DNA of 34,933 nucleotides from Alphaproteobacteria bacterium. Lineage in GTDB: Bacteria; Pseudomonadota; Alphaproteobacteria; ATCC43930; CGMCC-115725. The stretch covers positions 1 through 34,933 of the forward strand of contig JAFAHQ010000184.1 in the NCBI GenBank assembly GCA_019237135.1, written 5' to 3'. This document shows positions 20,806 to 29,916 of this stretch, piece after piece. The notes beneath the pieces are model-generated. The model did no database searches. It was given only the letters and a program-made list of their open reading frames with translations, and was not told the DNA's origin. Position numbers and translations under genes: made by a program. Within the stretch, counting starts at the first letter, position 1. Every line of letters begins with the position of its first letter.

Positions 20806-20875
20806 GGGGACCCCTCTCGTCTAACCGTGCCGAGGGACTATTGCATAGGGCGCCTCGGCGGGAAATGATCTTTTC

Positions 20876-23686
20876 ATGAAGGCGATCGCCGTCAAAGGAG
20901 TGTCAGCGCTGCTCAGCACCGCCGAAGAGGCCCTTCGGCCGGCACGGTATTGGCTCGGATTTGCCCCATGGCGGCACAAAGCAGCGGCTCCCGCACCGGC
21001 GAGGAAGCCGAAACCGGAAGCCGAAGACCCGAGCGCGCTGGAGCCGACACTCTATCGCTTCATTCTTCGGCACAGCTTAGGGGCACAGATTTTTCTTCTC
21101 GTGCTGACGCTTATCTCTTTCCCCTTTCTTTACTATTCGCTCCTGCTCCCGAAAACGATTACCGACGGCGCGATCAAAGGCGGCAAACAGTTTCCACTGC
21201 ACATTCTGGGGTTCGAGCTTGATCAGATCAGCTATTTGATGGTCCTCTGCGCCGCGTTTTTGGGTCTCGTTTTTATAAACGGCGGATTCAAATACTACAT
21301 CAATACTTACAAAGGACGGCTCGGAGAACGGATGCTGCGGCGGTTCCGTTATCAGCTGTATCAGCGTATGTTGCTGTTCCCACTGTCGTATTTTCATAAG
21401 AACTCGTCAGCCCAGATCATTCCGATGATCACCGTTGAGTGCGAGCAGCTGGGCGGGTTCATCGGCGACTCGTTTGTTACCCCGCTGTCCAACGGGGGCC
21501 AGTTGCTGACGAATATTTTCTTCATGTTCATGCAGGATTGGATCCTCGGCTTGGCGGCGGTCGCGCTATACCCCGTGCAGGGCTACTTGATCCCGAAATT
21601 GCAGTTCAAGGTAAACCAACTCGCCAGGCGCCGGGTGCGCACGATCCGCCAGGTAGCCGACCGCGTCCAGGAATCGGCGACCGGCATTGCCGACATCCAA
21701 GCCAATGACAACGCTCGCCTTCAACTGAGCGGTTTTGCCCATCTGCTGGGCACGATTTACGACATCCGCTTCGAGAGCTATCAACGCAAATTTTTTGTCA
21801 AGTTCCTAAACAACTTTTTGGGACAACTAACACCCTTCTTTTTCTTTTCGATTGGCGGTTACCTGGTGCTCATAAATAAGCTTTCTGTGGGCGCGCTCGC
21901 GGCGGTGCTTCTCTCCCAAAGGGAGCTGGCGTCGCCGTGGAATGAACTGCTCGGCTTTTATCAGATCTTCCAGACCTCCAAGATCACGTACGAGCAGATC
22001 GTCGAGCAATTCCAGCCCGCCGGCATGATGGATGCTCGGCTCCAGCTCGAGGAGCCGGGCGTGGTGACGCCGCTGACCGGCGAACTCGTCGTCGCCAATT
22101 TGTCGCTCGCCGAGGACGGCGGTAGCCGCATACTCGACGGCATCACCTTCAGCGTCCCGCTGGAAGCACATGTAGCAGTCATCGGCCAAGGCGGCAGCGG
22201 CAAAAACGAGCTTGCTCTGGTGCTCGCGCGCCTGACCCGGCCGACAAGCGGCCGCATACTGATCGGCGGCATGGACCTTGCCGCCCTGCCGACCGCCGTA
22301 ACCGGCCGCCGGATCGGCTATGCCGGGGCGGCTCCCTATCTGTTTGCCGGAACCTTACGCGACAATCTTTTGCTCGGCCTGCGCCACCGCCCGATCCGAC
22401 CGGCCGAATACGATCCGGGGAGCGACAAACGTCGTTCTTCCCAGATCTACGAAGCGCGGCGGTCCGGCAACATCGACTTCGACCTTCACGCCGACTGGCT
22501 TGATTACGAGAGCGCCGGGGTCGCCGACAAAGCGGGTCTATCGGCGCGCATAACCGAAGTTCTGGCCCGTCTCGATTTCGACGAGGTCGTCTACACTTTG
22601 GGGCTGCGTTGGCGGCTTGATCCCGAAGCCCAGTCCGAAGCAGCTGCACGGCTTCTCGAAGCGCGCAGGACGCTTGCCCGTCGGCTCAGTGAGGACGGCA
22701 TCGCCAACCTCGTTGAGACTTACGACGCCGATCGGTTCAACCTCAACGCATCGGTCGCGGAGAACCTGCTCTTCGGAACTCCGATCGGTCCGGCCTTCGA
22801 CTTCGAGGCGCTCGCCGACAATACCTACGTGTTGCAGGTTCTGACCAAGGTCGGGCTGATCGACGACCTCGTCGAAGTCGGTAAGCAGGTGGCCGAGACG
22901 ATGATCGAATTGTTCGCCGACCTGCCAGCCGATCACGAGTTCTTCGAACAATTCAGCTTTATCAGCGCGACCGACCTGCCGGAGTTCGTCGCGATCCTCG
23001 GGCGCATCGGCGCCGATGGGACGAGGGCACTCTCCAGAGCCGATCGCACCAAGCTGCTCTCGTTGCCGTTCAAGCTCATCCCGGCGAGACACCGGCTCGA
23101 CGTTCTCGACCAGACGATGCAAGACCGCTTGCTCGAGGCGCGCAAGGTGTTTCGAGCCGATCTTCCGGCGGAGGCGCAGTCGCAGATCGAGTTCTTTGAT
23201 GCGGAGCGCTATAACGCGGCCGCCTCGGTACAGGACAATATCCTGTTTGGTAAGATCGCTTATGGCGAGGCCGACGCACCGGTCCGCGTTCCTTCCGCGG
23301 TTGCCGAGGTGGTCGACGAGTTGTCCCTGCGGCAAACCATCATCGAGGTCGGGCTCGAGTACAATGTCGGGACCGGCGGATCGCGGCTGTCTTTCGCCGA
23401 GCGCCAAAAGGCGGGGATAGCCCGCGAGGTGCTCAAGCGTCCTGATCTCTTGATCCTCAACGAGGCGACCTCGGCGCTCGACGGACAGGGGCAGTCGAGA
23501 GTGACCAAGGGCTTGAAGGACGAGTTTGCGGGTCGAGGCATCATTTGGGTGCTGCATCGAGCCAACCTCGCCAAGGACTTCGATCGCGTTCTCGTTCTCA
23601 GCAATGGCAAGTTGGAGGAGCAAGGCGCGCCGTCCGAGCTCGACGGCAACGGGTCGCTGATGTCCTTGCTGATCGCCGCCGAATGA
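20876..23686 (+). CDS. ABC exporter (TMD-NBD fusion) with enlarged, atypical nucleotide-binding domain
   Basis: ABC_membrane-type N-terminal half, then an NBD with Walker A GQGGSGKN, signature LSFAE, Walker B LLILNEATSALD, H-loop VLHR; about 240 extra residues between the Q-loop region and the signature. Confidence 0.9.
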   Translation: MKAIAVKGVSALLSTAEEALRPARYWLGFAPWRHKAAAPAPARKPKPEAEDPSALEPTLYRFILRHSLGAQIFLLVLTLISFPFLYYSLLLPKTITDGAIKGGKQFPLHILGFELDQISYLMVLCAAFLGLVFINGGFKYYINTYKGRLGERMLRRFRYQLYQRMLLFPLSYFHKNSSAQIIPMITVECEQLGGFIGDSFVTPLSNGGQLLTNIFFMFMQDWILGLAAVALYPVQGYLIPKLQFKVNQLARRRVRTIRQVADRVQESATGIADIQANDNARLQLSGFAHLLGTIYDIRFESYQRKFFVKFLNNFLGQLTPFFFFSIGGYLVLINKLSVGALAAVLLSQRELASPWNELLGFYQIFQTSKITYEQIVEQFQPAGMMDARLQLEEPGVVTPLTGELVVANLSLAEDGGSRILDGITFSVPLEAHVAVIGQGGSGKNELALVLARLTRPTSGRILIGGMDLAALPTAVTGRRIGYAGAAPYLFAGTLRDNLLLGLRHRPIRPAEYDPGSDKRRSSQIYEARRSGNIDFDLHADWLDYESAGVADKAGLSARITEVLARLDFDEVVYTLGLRWRLDPEAQSEAAARLLEARRTLARRLSEDGIANLVETYDADRFNLNASVAENLLFGTPIGPAFDFEALADNTYVLQVLTKVGLIDDLVEVGKQVAETMIELFADLPADHEFFEQFSFISATDLPEFVAILGRIGADGTRALSRADRTKLLSLPFKLIPARHRLDVLDQTMQDRLLEARKVFRADLPAEAQSQIEFFDAERYNAAASVQDNILFGKIAYGEADAPVRVPSAVAEVVDELSLRQTIIEVGLEYNVGTGGSRLSFAERQKAGIAREVLKRPDLLILNEATSALDGQGQSRVTKGLKDEFAGRGIIWVLHRANLAKDFDRVLVLSNGKLEEQGAPSELDGNGSLMSLLIAAE
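22721..23251 (+). repeat. Repeated protein-coding segment inside the ABC NBD
   Basis: YDADRFNLNASVAENLLFG (22721-22777) and FDAERYNAAASVQDNILFG (23195-23251), each preceded by RLLEAR(R/K). GTLRDNLLLG (22349-22378) is a third, shorter occurrence of the same motif. Confidence 0.75.
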
Positions 23687-23711
23687 CCGAGATGGGCATG
23701 GGAGGAAAAGA

Positions 23712-24194
23712 ATGAGCCTGAAGGAAGAATTCGAGCTGCTTCGTCGCGTGCCGATCTTTGCGGAGATCGAGCCCTCCAAGCTGAAATTGTTGGCCTTCAT
23801 GAGCGAGCGGATCGGCTTCGATCCCGGCAAACGGCTGGTGCAGCAGGGCGACTCCGCCGACGCGGCATATCTGATCATCGACGGCCATGCCGAGGTCGTC
23901 CTCGAAACCGCTGCCGGACCGGTGGTCGTCGCGACACTTGGCGCCAACGAAACCGTCGGGGAGATGGGGATATTGGGCGACGTGCCGCGCAACGCGACGG
24001 TCCGTGCCAAAGATCGGCTCATCGTTTTGCGCATCTCCAAGGACCCGTTCATGCGGATGGTGCGCGAATTCCCGAACATGGCAGTCTCGATCATGCGGGA
24101 ACTGGCGCAGCGGCTCGATGCGACGAACCATCAGCTGAGCGCGGCGCTCGCCGAAGTTAAACGATTGCGCGATCAAGCCGGCATCGCCGCCTGA
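23712..24194 (+). CDS. Cyclic nucleotide-binding domain protein without HTH
   Basis: LLRRVPIFAEIEPSKLKLLAF...LVQQGDSADAAYLIIDGHAEV...VGEMGILGDVPRNATVRA matches the Crp/cNMP fold; about 40 residues follow with no DNA-binding domain. GGGAGG upstream of the ATG. Confidence 0.9.
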   Translation: MSLKEEFELLRRVPIFAEIEPSKLKLLAFMSERIGFDPGKRLVQQGDSADAAYLIIDGHAEVVLETAAGPVVVATLGANETVGEMGILGDVPRNATVRAKDRLIVLRISKDPFMRMVREFPNMAVSIMRELAQRLDATNHQLSAALAEVKRLRDQAGIAA

Positions 24195-24701
24195 TTGCTC
24201 GTGAGCCGGCTCGACAGCTTTATCCGCCGCCTCAAGGCGCAGCGCGCATGCCTCGATCTGGCAGCCCGTCTAATCGCGGAATTGGATGGGGACGTCCTCG
24301 AGTTGGGGCTCGGCAACGGCCGGACCTACGACCATCTGCGCTGGCTTTTTCCAGACCGGAAAATATACGTCTGCGAGCGGAGCGTTGCCGCCCACCCCGA
24401 TTGCGTGCCGCCGCCCGAACTCCTCATCCTGGGCGACATGCGTGATACCTTGCAAACAGCCCACGAGCTGCTTGGAGGTCGTATGGCTCTCGCCCATCTC
24501 GACCCTTCTACTGGGGACAGTGTGGCAAGCAAAGCACTCGCGGCGGAGGTTGCACCCCTAATCCTGCTGCTTCTGCGTCCAAGCGGGTTGCTGGTCAGCG
24601 AGCCTGCGATCGCCGACGATCGGCTGGTCCCCTTACCGCTACCAGAAAGGGTCGCTCAAGGCCGTTATAATATCTACCGGTACGTCAGTTGCCGATCGTA
24701 A
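24195..24701 (+). CDS. Class I SAM-dependent methyltransferase
   Basis: RLDSFIRRLKAQRACLDLAARLIAELDGDVLELGLGNGRTYDHLRWLFPDRKIYVCER: SAM-binding motif I, resembling the small Methyltransf_17-type family. TTG (24195) or GTG (24201) start directly after the upstream stop. Confidence 0.78.
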   Translation: MLVSRLDSFIRRLKAQRACLDLAARLIAELDGDVLELGLGNGRTYDHLRWLFPDRKIYVCERSVAAHPDCVPPPELLILGDMRDTLQTAHELLGGRMALAHLDPSTGDSVASKALAAEVAPLILLLLRPSGLLVSEPAIADDRLVPLPLPERVAQGRYNIYRYVSCRS

Positions 24702-25482
24702 GCATGACCGGGACGTGGTCGGAGGCTTTGTCCCAACCCCGGCTCTCTCGGTAAACGCGGGCCTCGGAGAGTTCGCCCGCGAGCGCGTCCGTTACCCAGA
24801 TATGATCCAGCCGGCGGCCCCGGTTCGAAGCCGCCCAGTCCCGTGCCCGATAACTCCACCAGGTGTAGAGGCGCTCGTGCTCCGGCACGAAATGCCTGAC
24901 TGCGTCGACAAACCCACCGGCGCGCTGCAAAAGCCCGAGGCGCTCTACCTCGACAGGCGTGTGGCTGACGACCGTCAGGAGCTGCTTGTGCGACCAGACG
25001 TCAGTCGCTAGCGGAGCAATGTTCAGATCGCCCATCGCAATCATCCGCCGTCCGTCCTGCCGTTTTGCCGCGAACCATGCCGCCACCTCGTCGAGAAACC
25101 TTAGCTTATGGGCGAATTTCGGGTTGCGCTCCGGGTCCGGCACGTCGCCACCCGCCGGCACGTAGATGTTGTGAAGCTCGATGCCACCGGGCAGCTCGAC
25201 CGTAGCATGGCGGCAATCGGCGCGGGCGCACCAGGCGCGGATCTGAGGCCACCGGAATGGGATCCGCGACAGAATGGCAACGCCGTTGTAGCCTTTCATG
25301 CCGTGCACCAGCATCTGGCGGTAGCCAAGCGCGCCAAATGCTTCGCGAGGGAAGAGATCGTCCGGCGTCTTGGTCTCCTGCAGACATAGGACTTCTGGGG
25401 CCCATTCCGCGACCAGCCGGCGAACATTGGCGATCCTTAACCGAATCGAGTTGATGTTCCAGGTGATGACGCGCAACGCCAT
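24685..25482 (-). CDS. xth: Exodeoxyribonuclease III
   Basis: MALRVITWNINSIRLR...LCLQETKTPDDLFP; IAMGDLNIAP; DHIWVTDAL; SDHVPVML. Confidence 0.95.
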   Translation of the reverse strand: MALRVITWNINSIRLRIANVRRLVAEWAPEVLCLQETKTPDDLFPREAFGALGYRQMLVHGMKGYNGVAILSRIPFRWPQIRAWCARADCRHATVELPGGIELHNIYVPAGGDVPDPERNPKFAHKLRFLDEVAAWFAAKRQDGRRMIAMGDLNIAPLATDVWSHKQLLTVVSHTPVEVERLGLLQRAGGFVDAVRHFVPEHERLYTWWSYRARDWAASNRGRRLDHIWVTDALAGELSEARVYRESRGWDKASDHVPVMLTIGN

Positions 25483-25579
25483 CGCTCATCCGACGCGTTC
25501 GACCGGGGTTTCGGTACCTGAATGAAACATGAGGCAACGGCTAGGGCAACCTGTGACGGGAGCTGGCGGGCAAAACATC

Positions 25580-25610
25580 GGCGCCCGGTCGGGGGGGAAG
25601 ACCGGGCGCC
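25580..25610. other. Strong intergenic hairpin
   Basis: GGCGCCCGGTC (25580-25590), loop GGGGGGGAA, GACCGGGCGCC (25600-25610): perfect 11-bp stem. On the minus strand it is followed by CGATGTTTTG (weakly T-rich). Confidence 0.75.
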
Positions 25611-25769
25611 TGCATGTCAGAAGCGTTTGGGGGAAATCGGGCCTACAGGGGACACAGACCCGTTCTGAGCAGAGCTGCTGCTCTCTCCGCTTCCGGGTTA
25701 ACGAAGTGGGGCGGCATGATGGAAAACAAAGGCGCGATTTCTGCATGCCCGCAGCGGCAAAAATGCATG

Positions 25770-26570
25770 CTACGCTCGGGAACCAACTGTAATTCCCTCA
25801 TACCGCGTTGAAGATAGACAGGATCCCGCAGTGGCTGCGCCACATGCCTCAGCAAAGGCCGAAAACAGGGCGCTCGAGAACGGGTTCCCCAGGGCCTTAT
25901 ACTCGGGATGCCACTGCACGCCGACGACAAATCGCGCCTCGGGCAGACTGACTGCCTCGATCTGCCCATCCGGCGCCACCGCCTCGACGCGAAGTCTGGG
26001 GGCGGGACGATCGATACCCTGGGAATGCAACGAATTGACCATCACCTCGGTGGCGCCGGCAAGAGACGTCAGAAGCCCGCCCGCGGTCAATGTCACGCTG
26101 TGGGCCGGACCGTACGGCCCATCGGGAGCGTCTCTGCGCGAGCGATGATTGAGGCGGCCGGGAACATCTTGCACTCGCTGATGCAGTGTGCCGCCGAGCG
26201 CCACGTTCAACTCCTGGATGCCACGACAAATTGCCAAGAGCGGTAGGTCGCGCCGGATCGCTTCACGAATCAGCGGCAGCGTCGTCGCGTCCCGCTCCTG
26301 ATCGTGGAGGATTTCGGGGTGGCTCGGTTCGGCGCCGTAATGTCTGGGATGGACATTTGTCGGACTGCCCGTCAGCAGCAGTCCGTCGAGCCGGTCTAGC
26401 AGCACACAGACGTCGACCTTCGACCCGATCGCTGGGATCAATACCGGCAAACATCCTGCTGCGTCGATCACCGCACTCGGATATCTCTCGTTAACCCCAT
26501 GGAAGACCCGCTCGTTAAGCACACGGAGACAGGTAGGGATGCCGACCAGCGGCATGAGGCAGGCGGGCAT
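25770..26570 (-). CDS. Gamma-glutamyl-gamma-aminobutyrate hydrolase family protein (peptidase C26)
   Basis: LLLTGSPTNVHPRHYG, PLLAICRGIQELNVALGGTLHQ, VGVQWHPEY: class I glutamine amidotransferase-like catalytic motifs. Confidence 0.92.
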   Translation of the reverse strand: MPACLMPLVGIPTCLRVLNERVFHGVNERYPSAVIDAAGCLPVLIPAIGSKVDVCVLLDRLDGLLLTGSPTNVHPRHYGAEPSHPEILHDQERDATTLPLIREAIRRDLPLLAICRGIQELNVALGGTLHQRVQDVPGRLNHRSRRDAPDGPYGPAHSVTLTAGGLLTSLAGATEVMVNSLHSQGIDRPAPRLRVEAVAPDGQIEAVSLPEARFVVGVQWHPEYKALGNPFSSALFSAFAEACGAATAGSCLSSTRYEGITVGSRA

Positions 26571-26581
26571 CAGGGTTGAAC

Positions 26582-27304
26582 TCAGGGTTGGTACTGACGG
26601 CGTCCAGCAGCAAACGGATCGTGGTATACAAACAACTCCGGGTCTAGCGCTACCCCGAACTGTGAGTCAAAGATCGAAACCGTCGTAGTCTTGCGCTGTT
26701 GATCAACGATCATCCACTGGCGCAGCGCCACCGGCTTACTGTTGAATACCATGGTCAGGCTGCCGTTGTCCGGTTCTGTCGGCTCGATGACAGTAATGGC
26801 CAACGCGTTCGCACCTCGCTCGAAACGCGTGATGACGAGATCGTCAAAGGTAATGGGGTCGCGTAACAGAAACCATGCCGGCGTCGACTTCAACCCGACT
26901 TTCGACATCTCAGCGAGCTGTTTGTCCACATAATAGACATAGAACCGGTCGGCGATTAGCAGGATCGGCGAAGGTGGGTCGTATTCGAACCGCATACGGC
27001 CGGGCCGCGCCATCCACAAGCCTCCGGTTGCGGTACCGCTGCTAGAGGAGGACTGTCGGAACCGGGCGGTCATCGTGTGTATGCCATTCAGATAGGCGGT
27101 GATTCGCTGCAAGTCCTCCGTGTCCAGTGGGGTCAGCACGGCCGGCGCCGATGGAACGGCTGCGCTTGAGAGGGCGGCCTGCAACATTGTCGCCGGCGGC
27201 AAAAGGGATGCGATAACAACACGGCGGCTGACGCGATGCCGCTGGACGTAAGTCGAAACCCTGTCCCTGCAAAGGCGATCACCGACGATTTCCACTCGTT
27301 TCAT
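26582..27304 (-). CDS. lolA: Outer membrane lipoprotein carrier protein LolA family
   Basis: LQRITAYLNGIHTMTARFRQSSSSSGTATGGLWMARPGRMRFEYDPPSPILLIADRFYVYYVD; located after ftsK. Start MKRVEIVG proposed at 27304; the ORF extends to 27352. Confidence 0.88.
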   Translation of the reverse strand: MKRVEIVGDRLCRDRVSTYVQRHRVSRRVVIASLLPPATMLQAALSSAAVPSAPAVLTPLDTEDLQRITAYLNGIHTMTARFRQSSSSSGTATGGLWMARPGRMRFEYDPPSPILLIADRFYVYYVDKQLAEMSKVGLKSTPAWFLLRDPITFDDLVITRFERGANALAITVIEPTEPDNGSLTMVFNSKPVALRQWMIVDQQRKTTTVSIFDSQFGVALDPELFVYHDPFAAGRRQYQP

Positions 27305-27361
27305 TTCAGCGGCTCCCGCGACTTTTCGCAGACATGAGCCAGCGGCCGCCACCGAGCGCGG

Positions 27362-29833
27362 TCAATCACAGCCCCTCGCCAAAACCTCGCGTTTGCCGAC
27401 GTGGTTGGCAGCGCTGACGATGCCCTCTGCTTCCATCCGCTCGATGATGCGGGCCGCGCGATTGTACCCGATCTGCAGATGGCGCTGCACGAAGCTTGTT
27501 GAGGCTTTGCGCTCGCGGCACACCACGGCAACAGCCTGTCCATAGAGCGCGTCGCCAGCACCACCGTCGTCCTCGTTTCCCTGAAGGTCGAGCGGGCCAC
27601 CGTCATCCTCGGTGATTTCGTCGATGAAATCGGGCTCTCCGCGCGTCTTGAGGAACGACACAACGCGCTCGACCTCCTCGTCCGAGACAAAGGGGCCGTG
27701 GACACGCGTGATGCGCCCGCCCCCCGCCATGTAGAGCATGTCGCCGCGGCCCAGGAGCTGCTCGGCGCCGCCTTCGCCAAGGATCGTGCGGCTGTCGATC
27801 TTTGACGTCACCTGAAAGCTGATTCGGGTCGGGAAATTTGCTTTGATGGTACCCGTGATAACATCGACCGAGGGGCGCTGGGTGGCCATGATAATGTGAA
27901 TACCGGCAGCGCGCGCCATTTGCGCCAACCGCTGGATCGCCGCTTCGATCTCCTTACCAGCGACCAGCATAAGATCCGCCATCTCGTCTACGACGACGAC
28001 GATCAGCGGCAGCTCGCTGGCGTCGAACGGCTGCGATTCAAAGATCGGCCGACCAGTTTCCGCATCGAAGCCGGTTTGCACTTTGCTGATCAGGCTCTCG
28101 CCCTTGCGCCGCGCTTCCGCGAGCCGCGCATTAAACCCGTCGATGTTGCGCACCCCGAGCTTCGACATCTTGCGATAACGGGTTTCCATTTCGCGCACCG
28201 TCCATTTGAGCGCCATAACGGCTTTGCGGGGATCGGTGACCACCGGGGCCAGGAGATGTGGGATCCCGTCGTAGACTGAAAGTTCCAGCATCTTCGGATC
28301 GACCATGATGAATTTGCAACGATCGGGCGGCATCCGGTACAGGATGGATAAGATCATCGTGTTGATGCCGACCGACTTGCCCGACCCTGTCGTTCCCGCG
28401 ATCAACAGATGCGGCATCTTTGCCAAGTCGGCGATGACCGGCTCGCCTGAAATATCTTTTCCCAGGATCAAGGCGAGACGTCCGGGATGCTTGTCATGGA
28501 CCGGGGAGGCGAGAAGTTCGCGCAGAAAGACTGTTTCGGCTCTGCGGTTTGGCAGCTCGATTCCGATCACGTTGCGTCCGGGCACAACAGCAACCCGCAC
28601 CGAGATCGCGCTCATCGAGCGTGCGATGTCGTCGGCGAGCCCAATGATCCGCGAGGCCTTGATCCCTGGCGCTGGCTCGAGCTCGTAAAGCGTCACGACT
28701 GGCCCAGGACGAATTTGTACAATCTGGCCTCGGACCCCGAAGTCCTCGAGCACCGTCTCGAGAAGGCGAGCATTTTTTCCCAGCGCTTCCTCGTCAACCT
28801 CCTCGGTCTTGATTACCTGCGGTCTGGCCAAGAGTTCGAGAGAGGGCAGCAAGGGTTGCCCATCTGGTTCCAGATCGAGTGTTGGCTGGCGCTCCTGATT
28901 GGAACGCGTTCCGGGTGCGAGCGGCTTTGCCCTAGGCGCGATGAAGCGAATGAGCCCGCCGCGATCGCGCCCCCCGCCCATGGTACTCGATGCGCCGTGA
29001 TCAAGGCGCGGCTCCTGCCGGTTTGGCAACCCCGTCGATACAGCCGGCTCATCCGGCCCGGATAAACCGGAGGAGCTTGCGGTTGCATCGGGGGGGCGGC
29101 CGCCCCGCCAATAGCGAACCAGTCGATCGGCGACCCCCGCTGCTACGATCGTGCGGCGGCCGGAAAACGTGCCGATGCGAGACATACTGCGCCCTGCCTC
29201 CTCACCAATGTCGCGCCAGTCCCGCCAAGAGAGGCCTATAATCAACAGCAGCAGCAGGCCGACGATGCCCGCCGCTGCCAACGAAATTGGCAACGCCGCG
29301 GAGCTGAGGGACGCACGCATCAGCAGCCCCTGCAGCCCCCATCCTACAGCGCCGCCGAACTTAACCTCCTGAGAGCGGGTCCCGAGATCAAGAACCGATA
29401 GTGCGAATGCCCCCAACACGAGAACCACCGGAAGCAGTGCCACTTTGAGCCCGAGCGATACGAGTGGACGATTTAGCAGCAGACGAAAGCACCAGCCGAG
29501 CAACACCATCGGGATCAAAAAAGCAGCAAGGCCGAGGCTCTGCCGCAAGAGATCCACAAGAACAGCCCCACTATAGCCGAGAAAGTTATGAGGTGCTGCG
29601 TCGACAGCTGTGTTGAGCGACGGGTCCCGCGAGTCGTAGGTCAGCAATGCCAGCACCAGTAAAAAGCATGCGAGCAATAGGGCCAAGCCTAAGGATTCAA
29701 GCAAGCGCCGCTTCAGCCTAGCCAATACATCCGCCCATCCTCGCATACCCCGGACAGTTCCGCGCGCCGAATATCCTACTGATCGGGCCATGCTGCCCCC
29801 CTCCGGTGCCGGCCTTCTCCGTGCTCTGTCCAT
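27362..29833 (-). CDS. ftsK: DNA translocase FtsK
   Basis: N-terminal TM helices; [54 protein letters not shown]-terminal gamma domain. Confidence 0.97.
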   Translation of the reverse strand: MDRARRRPAPEGGSMARSVGYSARGTVRGMRGWADVLARLKRRLLESLGLALLLACFLLVLALLTYDSRDPSLNTAVDAAPHNFLGYSGAVLVDLLRQSLGLAAFLIPMVLLGWCFRLLLNRPLVSLGLKVALLPVVLVLGAFALSVLDLGTRSQEVKFGGAVGWGLQGLLMRASLSSAALPISLAAAGIVGLLLLLIIGLSWRDWRDIGEEAGRSMSRIGTFSGRRTIVAAGVADRLVRYWRGGRPPDATASSSGLSGPDEPAVSTGLPNRQEPRLDHGASSTMGGGRDRGGLIRFIAPRAKPLAPGTRSNQERQPTLDLEPDGQPLLPSLELLARPQVIKTEEVDEEALGKNARLLETVLEDFGVRGQIVQIRPGPVVTLYELEPAPGIKASRIIGLADDIARSMSAISVRVAVVPGRNVIGIELPNRRAETVFLRELLASPVHDKHPGRLALILGKDISGEPVIADLAKMPHLLIAGTTGSGKSVGINTMILSILYRMPPDRCKFIMVDPKMLELSVYDGIPHLLAPVVTDPRKAVMALKWTVREMETRYRKMSKLGVRNIDGFNARLAEARRKGESLISKVQTGFDAETGRPIFESQPFDASELPLIVVVVDEMADLMLVAGKEIEAAIQRLAQMARAAGIHIIMATQRPSVDVITGTIKANFPTRISFQVTSKIDSRTILGEGGAEQLLGRGDMLYMAGGGRITRVHGPFVSDEEVERVVSFLKTRGEPDFIDEITEDDGGPLDLQGNEDDGGAGDALYGQAVAVVCRERKASTSFVQRHLQIGYNRAARIIERMEAEGIVSAANHVGKREVLARGCD

Positions 29834-29916
29834 CCCCTGATGGCACGAAACGGTAGCAAGCTTACGTGATTAGCAGCGGTCGCGAAAGCGCCTGACCCGA
29901 TCGAGATCTGGACAGT

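Noticed and set aside
22538-24094. 518-aa minus-strand ORF
   Set aside because: Antisense shadow of the ABC exporter and cNMP-binding genes, which have clear family motifs.
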